Below are positions 31,430 through 40,001 of a stretch of 64,000 nucleotides of DNA, in pieces (within the stretch, counting starts at the first letter, position 1; each line of letters begins with the position of its first letter). Location of the stretch: the NCBI RefSeq assembly GCF_016107305.1, contig NZ_RCVR01000014.1:62001-126000 (forward strand). The letters run 5' to 3'. The DNA is from Roseomonas sp. KE2513. Its GTDB lineage: Bacteria; Pseudomonadota; Alphaproteobacteria; Acetobacterales; Acetobacteraceae. The position numbers and the translations under genes are program-made. The notes beneath the pieces are model-generated. The model made no database searches, was not told the origin of the DNA, and was given only the letters and a program-made list of their open reading frames with translations.

Positions 31430-32587
31430 TCACTGGGCGTGTTGCCGACCAGTAGAGCGCACGTCTTCAGCGTTTGCTCGCAGCCATTCCTGGATTGGCT
31501 GCCACGGACCGAAGCGATGCTGGTCTGGCGGGAATGGGCCGACGAACGGCGCATACCCAGCGTCCACGGGCTTGCGGGAAAGATCAGGATAATCCTGATC
31601 GAGATTGCGGCGCTCCGGCCGCGGTTGGGAATTTACGAACGCCATTACGTCGTAGGCATCGTCGCCTGAGATCTGCGGCTGCTCGAAGGTTGTGCCGAGA
31701 GGCATGTTGGCGTGGACGAAGCGTGCGGCGGTGATGGTGCGTGCCATTCCAGCGCCGTTGTTGTAGCTATCCGGTCCCCAGAGCGGCGGGAATTGGTAAC
31801 GTTTTCCCTGCTCCACCGCTTCGGCTGCTTCCAACCGCTGCCCCTGCCCATCGGCTCCGTGGCAGGTCGAGCAAACGGACGCGTAGACCTGCCTGCCGTG
31901 CTCCGGATCTGCCGCCCGGGTGGGTAGGGGGATCGGAGGGGCCCCACGACCTTCGAGGGACCTGCCGACCTGCTGGGGACCGCTGATGTAGCGGATGTAG
32001 GCAAGGATAGCCTTCATCTCGTCGCCATCCACGGGCAGCGAACGCCCGTTCATGCTGCGCTCCATGCAGCCGTTGACACGCTCCTCGAGGGTGCGGACCT
32101 CGTCCTCGCGACCGATATACTGTGGGAAAACGCCCCAAACTCCGGCCAGCGGCAGTCCGTATCGTTGTGTTCCGGCCTGCAGGTGGCAGGACTGGCAGGT
32201 GAGGCCGTTCCCGGCGAAGCGCATCGCCGGATCGTGGGCATCCGGTCCGATCAGGGATGATGTCCTGGAGATCAAGTCACGACCGCGGCGAACAGTCCGA
32301 GCGAAGATGTCATTCGCAGGCAGTGTATCGGGGTCGGGAATCTCCCAGGCCGATGTGGGCGTGGCAGATGCTACACTTGGCTGTCCTGGCCTCCCTGGCG
32401 CTGCAGCAGTTGACGCCGGGACGGAGCCAGAGGGCGTTGGCGGTGAGGGGGCCGTCGCTGCAGTCTGCTGGCGGGTCACCTGGGGACGTGAGGTGGATTG
32501 ATCGGGCCGCTTCGGCGAGAGGAATAGCGCAATACCACTTACGGCGATCGCGCCGTACGCCGTCGTCAGCAGCGAAGGTGTGCGCAT
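31430..32587 (-). CDS. Dihaem cytochrome c, thiosulfate dehydrogenase (TsdA)-like
   Basis: 385 residues: N-terminal membrane anchor or signal (TTAYGAIAVSGIALFL), a Pro/Ser/Thr-rich linker to about residue 85, then two cytochrome c domains with haem sites CQSCH (131-135) and CSTCH (239-243). C174 in VNGCMERSMNGRSLP lies where TsdA enzymes place the unusual cysteine haem ligand. TsdA joins two thiosulfates to tetrathionate, reversibly. It is the last gene of the minus-strand sulfur operon. Another dihaem role (electron carrier for a thiol enzyme) remains possible. Confidence 0.78.
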   Translation of the reverse strand: MRTPSLLTTAYGAIAVSGIALFLSPKRPDQSTSRPQVTRQQTAATAPSPPTPSGSVPASTAAAPGRPGQPSVASATPTSAWEIPDPDTLPANDIFARTVRRGRDLISRTSSLIGPDAHDPAMRFAGNGLTCQSCHLQAGTQRYGLPLAGVWGVFPQYIGREDEVRTLEERVNGCMERSMNGRSLPVDGDEMKAILAYIRYISGPQQVGRSLEGRGAPPIPLPTRAADPEHGRQVYASVCSTCHGADGQGQRLEAAEAVEQGKRYQFPPLWGPDSYNNGAGMARTITAARFVHANMPLGTTFEQPQISGDDAYDVMAFVNSQPRPERRNLDQDYPDLSRKPVDAGYAPFVGPFPPDQHRFGPWQPIQEWLRANAEDVRSTGRQHAQ

Positions 32588-32635
32588 CTTCCGTTCCTCC
32601 GGAACCCTGGTTTTTGAGTTGTTTTCTTGTGGAAG

Positions 32636-33397
32636 CTAGGGCGTGGCTGTCGACCAGCCCCATCTGATGAATATCGCAGATCCCTCTTCCGACGACAGGA
32701 AATCGATGAAGTCTCTTGCGGCTTGCTTCGTCGTCCCCTGGCGGGTCATCGCGACGCCCGTATCCCGGTAGATGCGGAATTCCGGTTCAACCTCCACGAT
32801 CTCAGCCAGGGAGGGGTTTGCCACCCCCCAGATCGACCAGATGATCCAGGCGTTGATGGAAGGGTCGTCAATCCAGGCCTGGCGGGCCTCCGCGCTGTTG
32901 GCCGCGAACCGGACGATGTTGGCACGTAGTGCGCGGACCTTCCTAATGTCGCCCGTACGGCCCGCCATGTCTTCCCACAACCCGTTCTGACCGGCCCCAT
33001 TGACCACGAGGACTCGGTGGCCAGGCCGCATGAGGTCCTGCAAGCCCGAGATCCGCTCGGGGTTGCCGCGACGCACGAGGATGACGGACGGCCGGAGATA
33101 GAGCGGGCGGACACTGCTGGGATCGATGCGATCGCCCATAGCGACGATGAAGTCCGTCATCATCGTCTCGGAGCCACTGAACACGACGTCAGCATCGGTC
33201 CGGGCACGATCAATCCAGCTTCCCGTCGGTCCGCCCGTGACCTGCACATCCACTCCTCGGGTGCGGCCGTAAACCTCGGCGGCTTCGCGCATGGCTGGAA
33301 GAGGTCCACCTGGCCCGTAGACACGGAGCGTTTCGGCGGAAGCTGTGCCACCGACGGCAAGGCAGACAGCAAGGACGGCAAGGAACCTGCTCAGCAT
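32636..33397 (-). CDS. Periplasmic binding protein, AcfC-like
   Basis: 253 residues with a signal peptide (MLSRFLAVLAVCLAVGGTASA). The mature protein follows the AcfC (accessory colonisation factor) pattern closely: TLRVYGPGGPLPAMREAAEVYG, VTGGPTGSWIDRARTDADVVFSGSE, MMTDFIVAMGDRID, RPLYLRPSVILVRRGNPERI, GAGQNGLWEDMAGRTGDI and IRWGW at the end. This is a type-2 periplasmic-binding fold related to oxyanion-binding proteins. No ABC permease or ATPase is nearby, so it may act as a sensor or scavenger. It lies in the sulfur operon between the TauE-like exporter and the dihaem cytochrome. Confidence 0.82.
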   Translation of the reverse strand: MLSRFLAVLAVCLAVGGTASAETLRVYGPGGPLPAMREAAEVYGRTRGVDVQVTGGPTGSWIDRARTDADVVFSGSETMMTDFIVAMGDRIDPSSVRPLYLRPSVILVRRGNPERISGLQDLMRPGHRVLVVNGAGQNGLWEDMAGRTGDIRKVRALRANIVRFAANSAEARQAWIDDPSINAWIIWSIWGVANPSLAEIVEVEPEFRIYRDTGVAMTRQGTTKQAARDFIDFLSSEEGSAIFIRWGWSTATP

Positions 33398-33436
33398 GTA
33401 TCGCGTCCTGGAGGGTGGGGATTGGGCAAGTGTAGG

Positions 33437-34228
33437 TCAGATTCTGAAGCCGAACGCAGCGGCATTGCGGTAGAGCATGTAGAAGGCGACGACGAAGACC
33501 AGACCTGCGAAGATCCGGTTGAGCGCGGCCTTGCGATGGCCGAGACGGCAGGCGAGCTGCATGCCGACATACCCTCCAGCCAAGCCACCCGCGATGTATT
33601 CGAGAGCGACGATCCAATCTACGAGGCCGGACCAAGCGTAGCTCACTGCCGTCGTCAGGCCGAGAGCTCCAACCGCGAGGAGGGAAGAACCGACGGCGTA
33701 GAGCATCGGCATGCCAGTGGAGAACAGTAGCCCTGGCACAATCAGGAAGCCGCCGCCGATGCCGAAGAAGCCCGACAGCGTTCCGACGCAGAGGGCACAC
33801 CCGGCGATCAGTAGAAGCCGACCCATCGAGGGGCGCTCTTCTTGTTCCGCGGTCGTGCGCTTCGTGTCCTTGCGACGCAGCATCAACACGCCGACGATGA
33901 CCATCAGTATCGCGAAGAGGAAGAGCAGCCGTTGGCCGTCGAAACTCTTGCCGAACCAGGACCCAATCGCGGCGCCAATCATGCCGACCCCTGCGAAGAT
34001 CGCCGCGTCGGCCCACCGGACATTGCCTGCCCTGGCATGGCCCGCGAAATTCGCAAATGCGTTCGCGGATACGGCTAGGGCACCGGTGCCGATGGCGATA
34101 TGTGGCTGCAATCCTACCACGTAAAGCAGCAGTGGCGTGGCTAGAATGGATCCACCGCCTCCGATGAGGCCCAGCGTGAAGCCGACCAGGCCTCCGGAAA
34201 GGACCGCGAGGATGGATTGCAACAGCAC
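33437..34228 (-). CDS. TauE/SafE (TSUP) family sulfite/sulfonate exporter
   Basis: 263 residues with eight predicted membrane helices in two halves. Each half begins with the TSUP signature (GFTLGLIGGGGSILATPLLLY about 16-36 and GTLSGFFGIGGGFLIVPGLLF about 150-170). Members export sulfite, sulfoacetate or related small sulfur anions, or import thiosulfate. It starts 2 bp after the arsR-type regulator stop, so it is in the same operon. Exporting sulfite formed by persulfide dioxygenase to the periplasmic SorAB enzyme would fit. Confidence 0.88.
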   Translation of the reverse strand: MLLQSILAVLSGGLVGFTLGLIGGGGSILATPLLLYVVGLQPHIAIGTGALAVSANAFANFAGHARAGNVRWADAAIFAGVGMIGAAIGSWFGKSFDGQRLLFLFAILMVIVGVLMLRRKDTKRTTAEQEERPSMGRLLLIAGCALCVGTLSGFFGIGGGFLIVPGLLFSTGMPMLYAVGSSLLAVGALGLTTAVSYAWSGLVDWIVALEYIAGGLAGGYVGMQLACRLGHRKAALNRIFAGLVFVVAFYMLYRNAAAFGFRI

Positions 34229-34230
34229 GG

Positions 34231-34602
34231 TTAGGCTCTCTTGATCACAGCGAAGGTGGCGGCTGAGCCGTTGCGACGCGCAGGGCTACGCAATGTGGGC
34301 AACGGTGTTGGAGCTTCGCCAGCCAGCCCCCGGCGCAGGCATTGGATCAGTCCTTCTGCACGTCCTGGCGCAATCCGGTAGAAGACCATCCGCGACTCCC
34401 GCCGGGACACCAGCAATCCTACGTCCCGCATCTCAGCGAGATGCTGAGATAGGTTGGGCTGCTTGAGGCCGAGTTCTTCCTCGATCTGACCGACAGAGCA
34501 TTCTCTGTCGAGCACGTGCAGGGCGATGTTCAGCCGCGCAGGATTGGCCAGTGCCCGCAGAAGGGAAACGCCCTCGGCAATGTCGATCTGAGGGAAGGTC
34601 AC
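34231..34602 (-). CDS. ArsR-family repressor, sulfide/persulfide-responsive (SqrR/BigR-like)
   Basis: 123 residues, winged HTH: LLRALANPARLNIALHVLDRECSVGQIEEELGLKQPNLSQHLAEMRDVGLLVSRRESRMVFYRI. Cys35 (in RECSVG) matches the first sensor cysteine of SqrR/BigR. The only other cysteine is Cys88 (IQCLRRG), about 13 residues earlier than the second sensor cysteine of SqrR, so a persulfide bridge may use a different geometry. Classic arsenic-binding CxC is absent. It overlaps the peroxiredoxin gene by 4 bp and is divergent from sqr, fitting a repressor of both arms of the island. Confidence 0.82.
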   Translation of the reverse strand: MTFPQIDIAEGVSLLRALANPARLNIALHVLDRECSVGQIEEELGLKQPNLSQHLAEMRDVGLLVSRRESRMVFYRIAPGRAEGLIQCLRRGLAGEAPTPLPTLRSPARRNGSAATFAVIKRA

Positions 34603-35264
34603 CGTGCCTTCGCCCTCGGCTTCGGCAACGGTCCTGTCCGGAAATACCAGTCGGCACCGTGCTCGTGCTCAGAGTATGCCGCCTCCACGGTAAGAGACGG
34701 GGGTAGGATCACATCATCTCCCGGACGCCAGCCTTCGGGCGTAGAGACTTGGTAAGCATCGGCCGTCTGCAGGGCAGCAAGGAGACGTAGAAGCTCTTCG
34801 ACGTTCCGCCCGGTAGTCATCGGGTACCAGCTGATCGCGCGGATGATGCCTGCGTGATCGATGACGAAAGCAGCCCGAACCAAGGAGGCGTCCGGAGCAT
34901 GCGGCGCGATCATCCCGTAGGCTTGGGCGACTGCCATCGAAGGATCCTCGATGATGGGGAAGGACACCTTGACACCGAACTGCTGGTGAATGCTCCGGAT
35001 CCAGGCGAAGTGCGAGAAGAGGCTGTCTACCGAGAGAGCTAGTAGCGAGCAGCCCAGCTGCTCGAAGCGATCACTCGCCTTCGTGAAAGCGATGAACTCG
35101 CTGGTGCATACTGGGGTGAAGTCTGCCGGGTGCGAGAACAGCAGCAGCCATCGCCCGCGATAGTCGCTCAGAGAGCGATCGCCCATCGTGGTACGGGCAT
35201 GAAATTCCGGCGCCGGATCGTGAAGGAGTGGCGGTCCGCCATGTCGCTGATCTGTCTCGCTCAT
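34599..35264 (-). CDS. 1-Cys peroxiredoxin (Prx6/AhpC type)
   Basis: 221 residues. The peroxidatic cysteine lies in SHPADFTPVCTSEFIAF (about residue 49). The Prx6-type C-terminal domain is seen in ISWYPMTTGRNVEELLRLLAALQTAD and EGWRPGDDVILPPS. It reduces peroxides, and possibly persulfides or reactive sulfur, using cell thiols. ATG 35264 has a GGAAGGGCT-type site upstream; the longer open frame lacks homology. It is the first gene of the minus-strand sulfur operon, ahead of arsR. Confidence 0.9.
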   Translation of the reverse strand: MSETDQRHGGPPLLHDPAPEFHARTTMGDRSLSDYRGRWLLLFSHPADFTPVCTSEFIAFTKASDRFEQLGCSLLALSVDSLFSHFAWIRSIHQQFGVKVSFPIIEDPSMAVAQAYGMIAPHAPDASLVRAAFVIDHAGIIRAISWYPMTTGRNVEELLRLLAALQTADAYQVSTPEGWRPGDDVILPPSLTVEAAYSEHEHGADWYFRTGPLPKPRAKAR

Positions 35265-35448
35265 AGCCCTTCCTGAACGATCCAAGTGATCTGTCGAGAG
35301 GTGTTCCCCGTCAGCTGCCCCCTTCATCATCCACCCATGTCTAACGGTCCTGTACCGGCGATGTCTCCATATTGAGTCATTTAAGCTAGAAATCAAATCG
35401 AAAATGCATAACTATCGATGAACAGCCGGCACCACTGGAGACCGGGAC
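35265..35448. promoter_or_regulatory. Divergent promoter region of the sulfur island
   Basis: 184 bp between the peroxiredoxin and sqr genes. The part at about 35340-35420 is clearly AT-rich (CCATATTGAGTCATTTAAGC, AATCAAATCGAAAATGCAT), unlike the GC-rich surroundings. Promoters for both arms and an operator of the ArsR-type protein are expected here. No perfect palindrome is obvious to me. Confidence 0.55.
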
Positions 35449-36765
35449 ATGGAGGTCGCGATGGACACGCTCCCTGTAAAAGAGATCCGCTCGGGTCGAG
35501 CCGAGCGGCCCACGCAGGACGCGAAGGAGACGGCCAGCATCCTCATCGTGGGAGGAGGGGCGGCCGGCATCACGGTGGCCGCCGAGCTGCGTCGGCACCG
35601 GCCGGACTTGTCCGTCACGCTGGTCGAGCCATCCGAGACTCACTCTTACCAGCCTGGTTGGACACTGGTGGGCGCGGGCGTATTTACCCTCGCTGAGACG
35701 ATCCGGCGCGAGGAGACACTGATTCCCCAGGGAGTCGCCTGGATCAGAGGAAAGGTCAGCGCCTTCTTTCCGGATGAAAACCAGGTGGAGCTGGAAGACG
35801 GCCGCCGGGTTGCCTACCGCTATCTCGTGGTGTGCCCCGGTCTGAAACTCGACTGGGACAAGATCCAAGGCCTGAGAGAGGCACTGGGCAGCAACGGTGT
35901 CTGCAGTAACTACTCGGCAGACACAGTCGAGTACACCTGGCGGTGCCTGCAGGATTTTCAGGGTGGCCAAGCCCTGTTCACTCAACCCGCCATGCCCATC
36001 AAGTGTGCGGGCGCCCCCCAGAAGATCATGTACCTGGCCGCCGACCACTGGCGGCGCCGTGGCCTTTCACGCAAGGCGGAGATCGAGTTCTGTCTCGCGG
36101 GCGACGTGCTGTTCGGCGTACCGTTCTTCGTGCCGCCCCTGAAGGCAGCGGTCGACGAATACGGAATCCACCTACGCTACAAGCATAACCTGAAGGCCGT
36201 TCACGGGGCCAGCCGCACCGCCTACTTCACGGTCACGGATGGCGATGGCAAGACGTCCGAAGTCGAAAAGCGCTTCGACGTGATGCACGTCACGCCGCCG
36301 CAAGTCGCGCCCGACTTCGTCCGGAGTAGCCCCCTGGCGAACGCTGCGGGATGGATCGACGTCAACGCCGCCACCTTGCAGCACACTCAGTACAATAACG
36401 TGTTCTCACTCGGTGATGTAGCAGGGACCACCAACGCGAAGACGGCGGCAGCTGTTCGTCTTCAGGCCCCGACGGTGGTTAAAAATCTCCTTTCTGCCAT
36501 CGATGGCAAGCCTCTCGAGGCAGCTTACGATGGCTACGGCTCGTGCCCGCTCACCACTGCTTACGGAAAGGTGGTGCTGGCGGAGTTCACCTACGGCGGC
36601 AAGGTCACGCCGACCTTTCCTCTGGATCCGCGCAAGCCGCGCCGCAGCGCTTGGCTCCTCAAGACGAAGTTCCTGCCCTTCATGTATTGGAAGATGATGC
36701 TGCGCGGCAGCGAGTTCGACGTGAAGCACAAGGAGCGTCGGTTCGCCGAGGCCTACCGGGCATGA
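35449..36765 (+). CDS. sqr: Sulfide:quinone oxidoreductase (SQR)
   Basis: 438 residues, closest in pattern to the mitochondrial/type II SQR branch. FAD site ILIVGGGAAGITVAAELRRH (31-50), THSYQPGWTLVGAG, the substrate-pocket motif PIKCAGAPQKIMYLA with C186, HVTPPQ, GWIDVNAATLQH, and a C-terminal membrane-binding LPFMYWKMMLRG. It oxidises sulfide to a persulfide and reduces quinone at the inner membrane. The second redox cysteine, expected in the SLGDV(A/C) loop, is absent: the sequence is LGDVAGTTNAKTAAA (A325 and V324 where homologues have Cys). ATG 35461 is an alternative start. It overlaps the persulfide dioxygenase gene by 4 bp. Confidence 0.93.
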   Translation: MEVAMDTLPVKEIRSGRAERPTQDAKETASILIVGGGAAGITVAAELRRHRPDLSVTLVEPSETHSYQPGWTLVGAGVFTLAETIRREETLIPQGVAWIRGKVSAFFPDENQVELEDGRRVAYRYLVVCPGLKLDWDKIQGLREALGSNGVCSNYSADTVEYTWRCLQDFQGGQALFTQPAMPIKCAGAPQKIMYLAADHWRRRGLSRKAEIEFCLAGDVLFGVPFFVPPLKAAVDEYGIHLRYKHNLKAVHGASRTAYFTVTDGDGKTSEVEKRFDVMHVTPPQVAPDFVRSSPLANAAGWIDVNAATLQHTQYNNVFSLGDVAGTTNAKTAAAVRLQAPTVVKNLLSAIDGKPLEAAYDGYGSCPLTTAYGKVVLAEFTYGGKVTPTFPLDPRKPRRSAWLLKTKFLPFMYWKMMLRGSEFDVKHKERRFAEAYRA

Positions 36766-37688
36766 GCGATGTGCTGGCCAACCCCACCGGATCGGTCGCG
36801 TCCGAGGGCGGTTCACGTCCGGAGGTGAAGGCCTTCTTCGATAAGCGGACGTTTAGCTTGCAGTACGTCGTCTGGGACCCCCGTACGAAGGCGTGCGCCA
36901 TCATCGATCCCGTCCTCGACTTCGACGAGAAGTCGGGCTCCACCGCGACGCGCTCGGCGGACGCGATCCTGGCGTTCGTTGGGGAACACGATCTAAAGCC
37001 GGAGTGGATCCTCGACACGCACCCGCATGCCGACCACTTCTCGGCGGCCGGCTATCTCAATGACCGCACGGGAGCACCCACCGCGACCGGTGAGAACGTC
37101 GTCAAGGTACAGAAGCTCTGGAAGGGTCTCTACAATCTGCCGGACAGCTTCCGAACGGATGGCTCGCAGTGGGATCGGCTCTTCGCCGATGGGGATAGCT
37201 TCCGGATTGGGGGGATGGACGCCTCCGTGATGTTCTGTCCTGGTCACACCATGACCTCCATCACCTTCGTGATGGGAGACGCGGCATTCATCCACGATAC
37301 TCTGTTCATGCCGGACAGTGGTAGCGCGCGCGCCGATTTCCCAGGCGGGGATGCTTATGCACTCTGGCGGAGCATACAGCGGATTCTCTCGCTACCCGAC
37401 GACACAAGACTCTTTACGGGGCATGACTACCAGCCGAGTGGCCGGAAGGTCGAGTGGCAGAGCACCGTCGCTCAGCAGAAGGCGGAGAACGCACACGTTC
37501 GGGGTCAGGACGAGGCTAGCTTCGTCAAGCTGCGAACGGAGCGTGACCGGACACTGCCGATGCCCAAGCTCATTCTTCCCTCGCTTCAGGTGAATATCGC
37601 TGGGGGCCGACTTCCCGAGCCGGAAGGCGACGGCCGTCGCTATCTAAAAATGCCACTGAACGCCTTCGGAACCGCTCCCTGGGACTAG
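36762..37688 (+). CDS. pdo: Persulfide dioxygenase (ETHE1-like, metallo-beta-lactamase fold)
   Basis: 308 residues. The metal motif DTHPHADHFSAAGYL (H87, H89, D91, H92), the later histidines in FCPGHTMTS and TGHDY, and the DTLFMPDSGSARADFPGG loop mark the ETHE1/Blh persulfide dioxygenase group. Using one Fe(II), it oxidises glutathione persulfide to sulfite. It is coupled to sqr by a 4-bp overlap, so the persulfide made by SQR is its likely substrate. Blh in other bacteria is likewise controlled by BigR-type regulators. Confidence 0.93.
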   Translation: MSDVLANPTGSVASEGGSRPEVKAFFDKRTFSLQYVVWDPRTKACAIIDPVLDFDEKSGSTATRSADAILAFVGEHDLKPEWILDTHPHADHFSAAGYLNDRTGAPTATGENVVKVQKLWKGLYNLPDSFRTDGSQWDRLFADGDSFRIGGMDASVMFCPGHTMTSITFVMGDAAFIHDTLFMPDSGSARADFPGGDAYALWRSIQRILSLPDDTRLFTGHDYQPSGRKVEWQSTVAQQKAENAHVRGQDEASFVKLRTERDRTLPMPKLILPSLQVNIAGGRLPEPEGDGRRYLKMPLNAFGTAPWD

Positions 37689-37730
37689 GGAGCGCCCGTA
37701 GCCCTCACCATCGATGGAGTGGACAAGACG

Positions 37731-39176
37731 ATGTCAGCAGGACGGATCACCCTCCTTCAGATCAACGATGTCCACGGTTACCTGGAGCCGCACCCCGAAT
37801 TGGTCTGGCGAGGCGAGGAAGCGAGCTTTCCCCGCCTCGGTGGATACGCCCGCATTGCGACTCTCCTGAAGCGCCTTCGGCAGGAGCGTGATGGTGCGGT
37901 CGTCGCCCTCGACAACGGCGATACCTTCCATGGGACCTATCCCGTGGTCCGCAGTAAGGGGCAGGCTCTGGTGCCTATCCTGAATGCTCTGGCACTGGAT
38001 GGTATGACGGCCCATTGGGACTTCGCCTACGGTCCTGCCCACCTCCAAACTCTTGCGAACCAGCTTTCGTATCCTCTTCTTGCCATCAACTGCTTCGACA
38101 AAGAGACGGGGGAACTCGTCTTCACCCCGACGCGCGTCGTCGAACGGGGCGGGCTAAGGATCGGCATCATCGGCATCGCGGCAACCATCGTCGACAAGAC
38201 CATGCCGCCTCACTTCAGCACCGGTATCCGGTTGACGATGGGACAGGACGAACTCCTCGGCCACATTGCGCGCCTCCGTCAGGACGAGGGCGCCGACCTC
38301 GTGGTCGTCCTGTCCCATCTAGGCTTTCCGCAGGATATGAAGTTGGCAGCAGCGGTGCCCGGGATCGACGCTCTCCTGAGTGGCCACACTCACAACCGGA
38401 TGGAGCATCCGGCCTGGGTGAACGGGACCCCTATCATCCAGTCCGGATGTCATGGCGCGTTCGTCGGTCGCCTGGATATCGAGGTTAGTGGAGGCAAGGT
38501 CGTCGGTGTCGAGCACCGGCTCATCTCCGTTGACGAATCCTTGCCGGAGGATGCCGAGGTGAGAGACCTCGTCGATCAAGCTCTGGCGCCGCACCGGACC
38601 ATGCTCGGGGAGCAGATTGGACAGACCCAGGTAGCTTTGCATCGCAACACGATGTTCCAGACACCTATGGATGCTCTCCTGCTCGATGCCGTGGCGGAAG
38701 CGGCTGGTACCCAGATCGCCTTCTCGAATGGCTGGCGATACGGCGCACCGGTTCCGCCTGGCCCGATCACCGTCGGAGATCTCTGGAACATCATCCCGCC
38801 CAATCCCCCCGTATCCGTCGTGGAGCTTACGGGGGCGGAACTTTTCGCGATGATGGAGGAGAATCTCCACCGCACCTTCGCGTCCGACCCCTACGAGCAG
38901 ATGGGCGGCTACGTGAAGCGCTGCCACGGCCTCCGCCTCTACGCCAAGCTCGAGAACCCCGCCGGGCAGCGGGTGGAACGCCTCTTCGTCGATGGGGAAG
39001 AGGTCGATCCCGAGCGGGTCTACGAGGCTGCCTATGTCACCGCGCAGGGCGTCCCCAAGAAATATGGCCGGGCACGCCGCGACCTCGAGATTCGCGCGGT
39101 CGATGCATTGCGAAACTACGTCTCCGCCAGGGAGGTCGTCAGACCCACGGCAGCGCAGAGCGTTGTTCCTGTCTGA
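37731..39176 (+). CDS. SoxB/5'-nucleotidase-family metallophosphoesterase
   Basis: About 481 residues. Dimetal core motifs are QINDVHGYLEPH, LDNGDTFHGT, the HWDFAYG variant of the NHE motif, LSHLGF and LSGHTHNRMEH. The C-terminal substrate domain has TPMDALLLDAVAEAAGTQIAFSNGWRYG. The SNGWRYG stretch and the sulfur context fit SoxB-type sulfate-thiol hydrolases, which release sulfate from a carrier protein. However, no SoxYZ, SoxA or SoxX lies in the window and no export signal is visible, so the role is open. GTG 37719 is an alternative start. Confidence 0.8.
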   Translation: MSAGRITLLQINDVHGYLEPHPELVWRGEEASFPRLGGYARIATLLKRLRQERDGAVVALDNGDTFHGTYPVVRSKGQALVPILNALALDGMTAHWDFAYGPAHLQTLANQLSYPLLAINCFDKETGELVFTPTRVVERGGLRIGIIGIAATIVDKTMPPHFSTGIRLTMGQDELLGHIARLRQDEGADLVVVLSHLGFPQDMKLAAAVPGIDALLSGHTHNRMEHPAWVNGTPIIQSGCHGAFVGRLDIEVSGGKVVGVEHRLISVDESLPEDAEVRDLVDQALAPHRTMLGEQIGQTQVALHRNTMFQTPMDALLLDAVAEAAGTQIAFSNGWRYGAPVPPGPITVGDLWNIIPPNPPVSVVELTGAELFAMMEENLHRTFASDPYEQMGGYVKRCHGLRLYAKLENPAGQRVERLFVDGEEVDPERVYEAAYVTAQGVPKKYGRARRDLEIRAVDALRNYVSAREVVRPTAAQSVVPV

Positions 39177-39218
39177 ACTCCTTCAGAACCGATAGGCTCC
39201 GAGCTCCGGAGTAGAACG

Positions 39219-40001
39219 ATGGACACCATCATGAACCGGCGCGTCATCCTGACTGGGACCGTGCTCGCGGCGACCGCGACGTTGCTTCCTGTGGTGGCCA
39301 GTGCCCAGACCCCCGCTGGCGATTGGCTCCCGGACGGAGCGGACAAGCTCCGGGACATCTCGATGCGCCTCGCGCGCGCTCCGCGGCGTCGTGACTTCAG
39401 GACCGTCCCCATGGTGCTGGACGATCCGAACCAGTGGGACCAGGAAGCCCTCCAGGCCGTCCTCTCCTATCAGGGGAGCCCTAAGCAGGTTTGGGACCAC
39501 ACCGAAATCGGTGGACCCTGGCTGAACCTGATGCGCAACTCGCTCAACGCGCAGATCTGGTCCTTCCGACACCCTGACTTCCTAGCGGTCTCCGCCACCC
39601 ACGGCACGGCGAACCTCGCCCTCCTCGATCAGGCAGTCTGGGACAAGTACCAGCTCACGAATCTCGCGGGAGAGAGGTTCGCGTCGAACACGCTCATCGT
39701 CGAGCGGCAGGCCCCTTCGCCTGGTGCCCGCAGCCATCAGGATCCGGAAGGGCCTTTCTCCTCCCGCTTCAACTCCATCCCGGCCCTCCAGCGGCGAGGC
39801 GTCGTCTTCACGGCCTGCCACAACGCGCTCTGGGAGACGGCGGAGAAGCTGGTCGCCGCAGGGGTGAACCCGGACAGGGCCGATGTGCCGACCGTGGCGG
39901 CCGATCTGACCAACCATCTCGTGCCAGGCGTCATCCTCACACCCGGCGCCGTCGGCACGCTGCCCGAGTTGCAGAGCGCCGGGTTCGAGTACGCGAAGTG
40001 A
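39219..40001 (+). CDS. Exported DsrE-like protein
   Basis: 260 residues. MNRRVILTGTVLAATATLLPVVASAQ is an export signal (a shorter start at 39231 gives MNRRV). The C-terminal part resembles the DsrE/F sulfurtransferase-like fold: RGVVFTACHNALWETAEKLVAAG, then VPGVILTPGAVGTLPELQSAGFEYAK. The cysteine in FTACHNAL sits where DsrE-type proteins carry the persulfide. The middle has a longer insertion than usual. A periplasmic sulfur-carrier role is plausible. It lies between the SoxB-like gene and a binding-protein gene whose start overlaps its stop. Confidence 0.65.
   Translation: MDTIMNRRVILTGTVLAATATLLPVVASAQTPAGDWLPDGADKLRDISMRLARAPRRRDFRTVPMVLDDPNQWDQEALQAVLSYQGSPKQVWDHTEIGGPWLNLMRNSLNAQIWSFRHPDFLAVSATHGTANLALLDQAVWDKYQLTNLAGERFASNTLIVERQAPSPGARSHQDPEGPFSSRFNSIPALQRRGVVFTACHNALWETAEKLVAAGVNPDRADVPTVAADLTNHLVPGVILTPGAVGTLPELQSAGFEYAK

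Noticed and set aside
37731-39176. Complete Sox thiosulfate-oxidation system
   Set aside because: Only a SoxB-like hydrolase is present; no soxA, soxX, soxY, soxZ or soxCD in the window.
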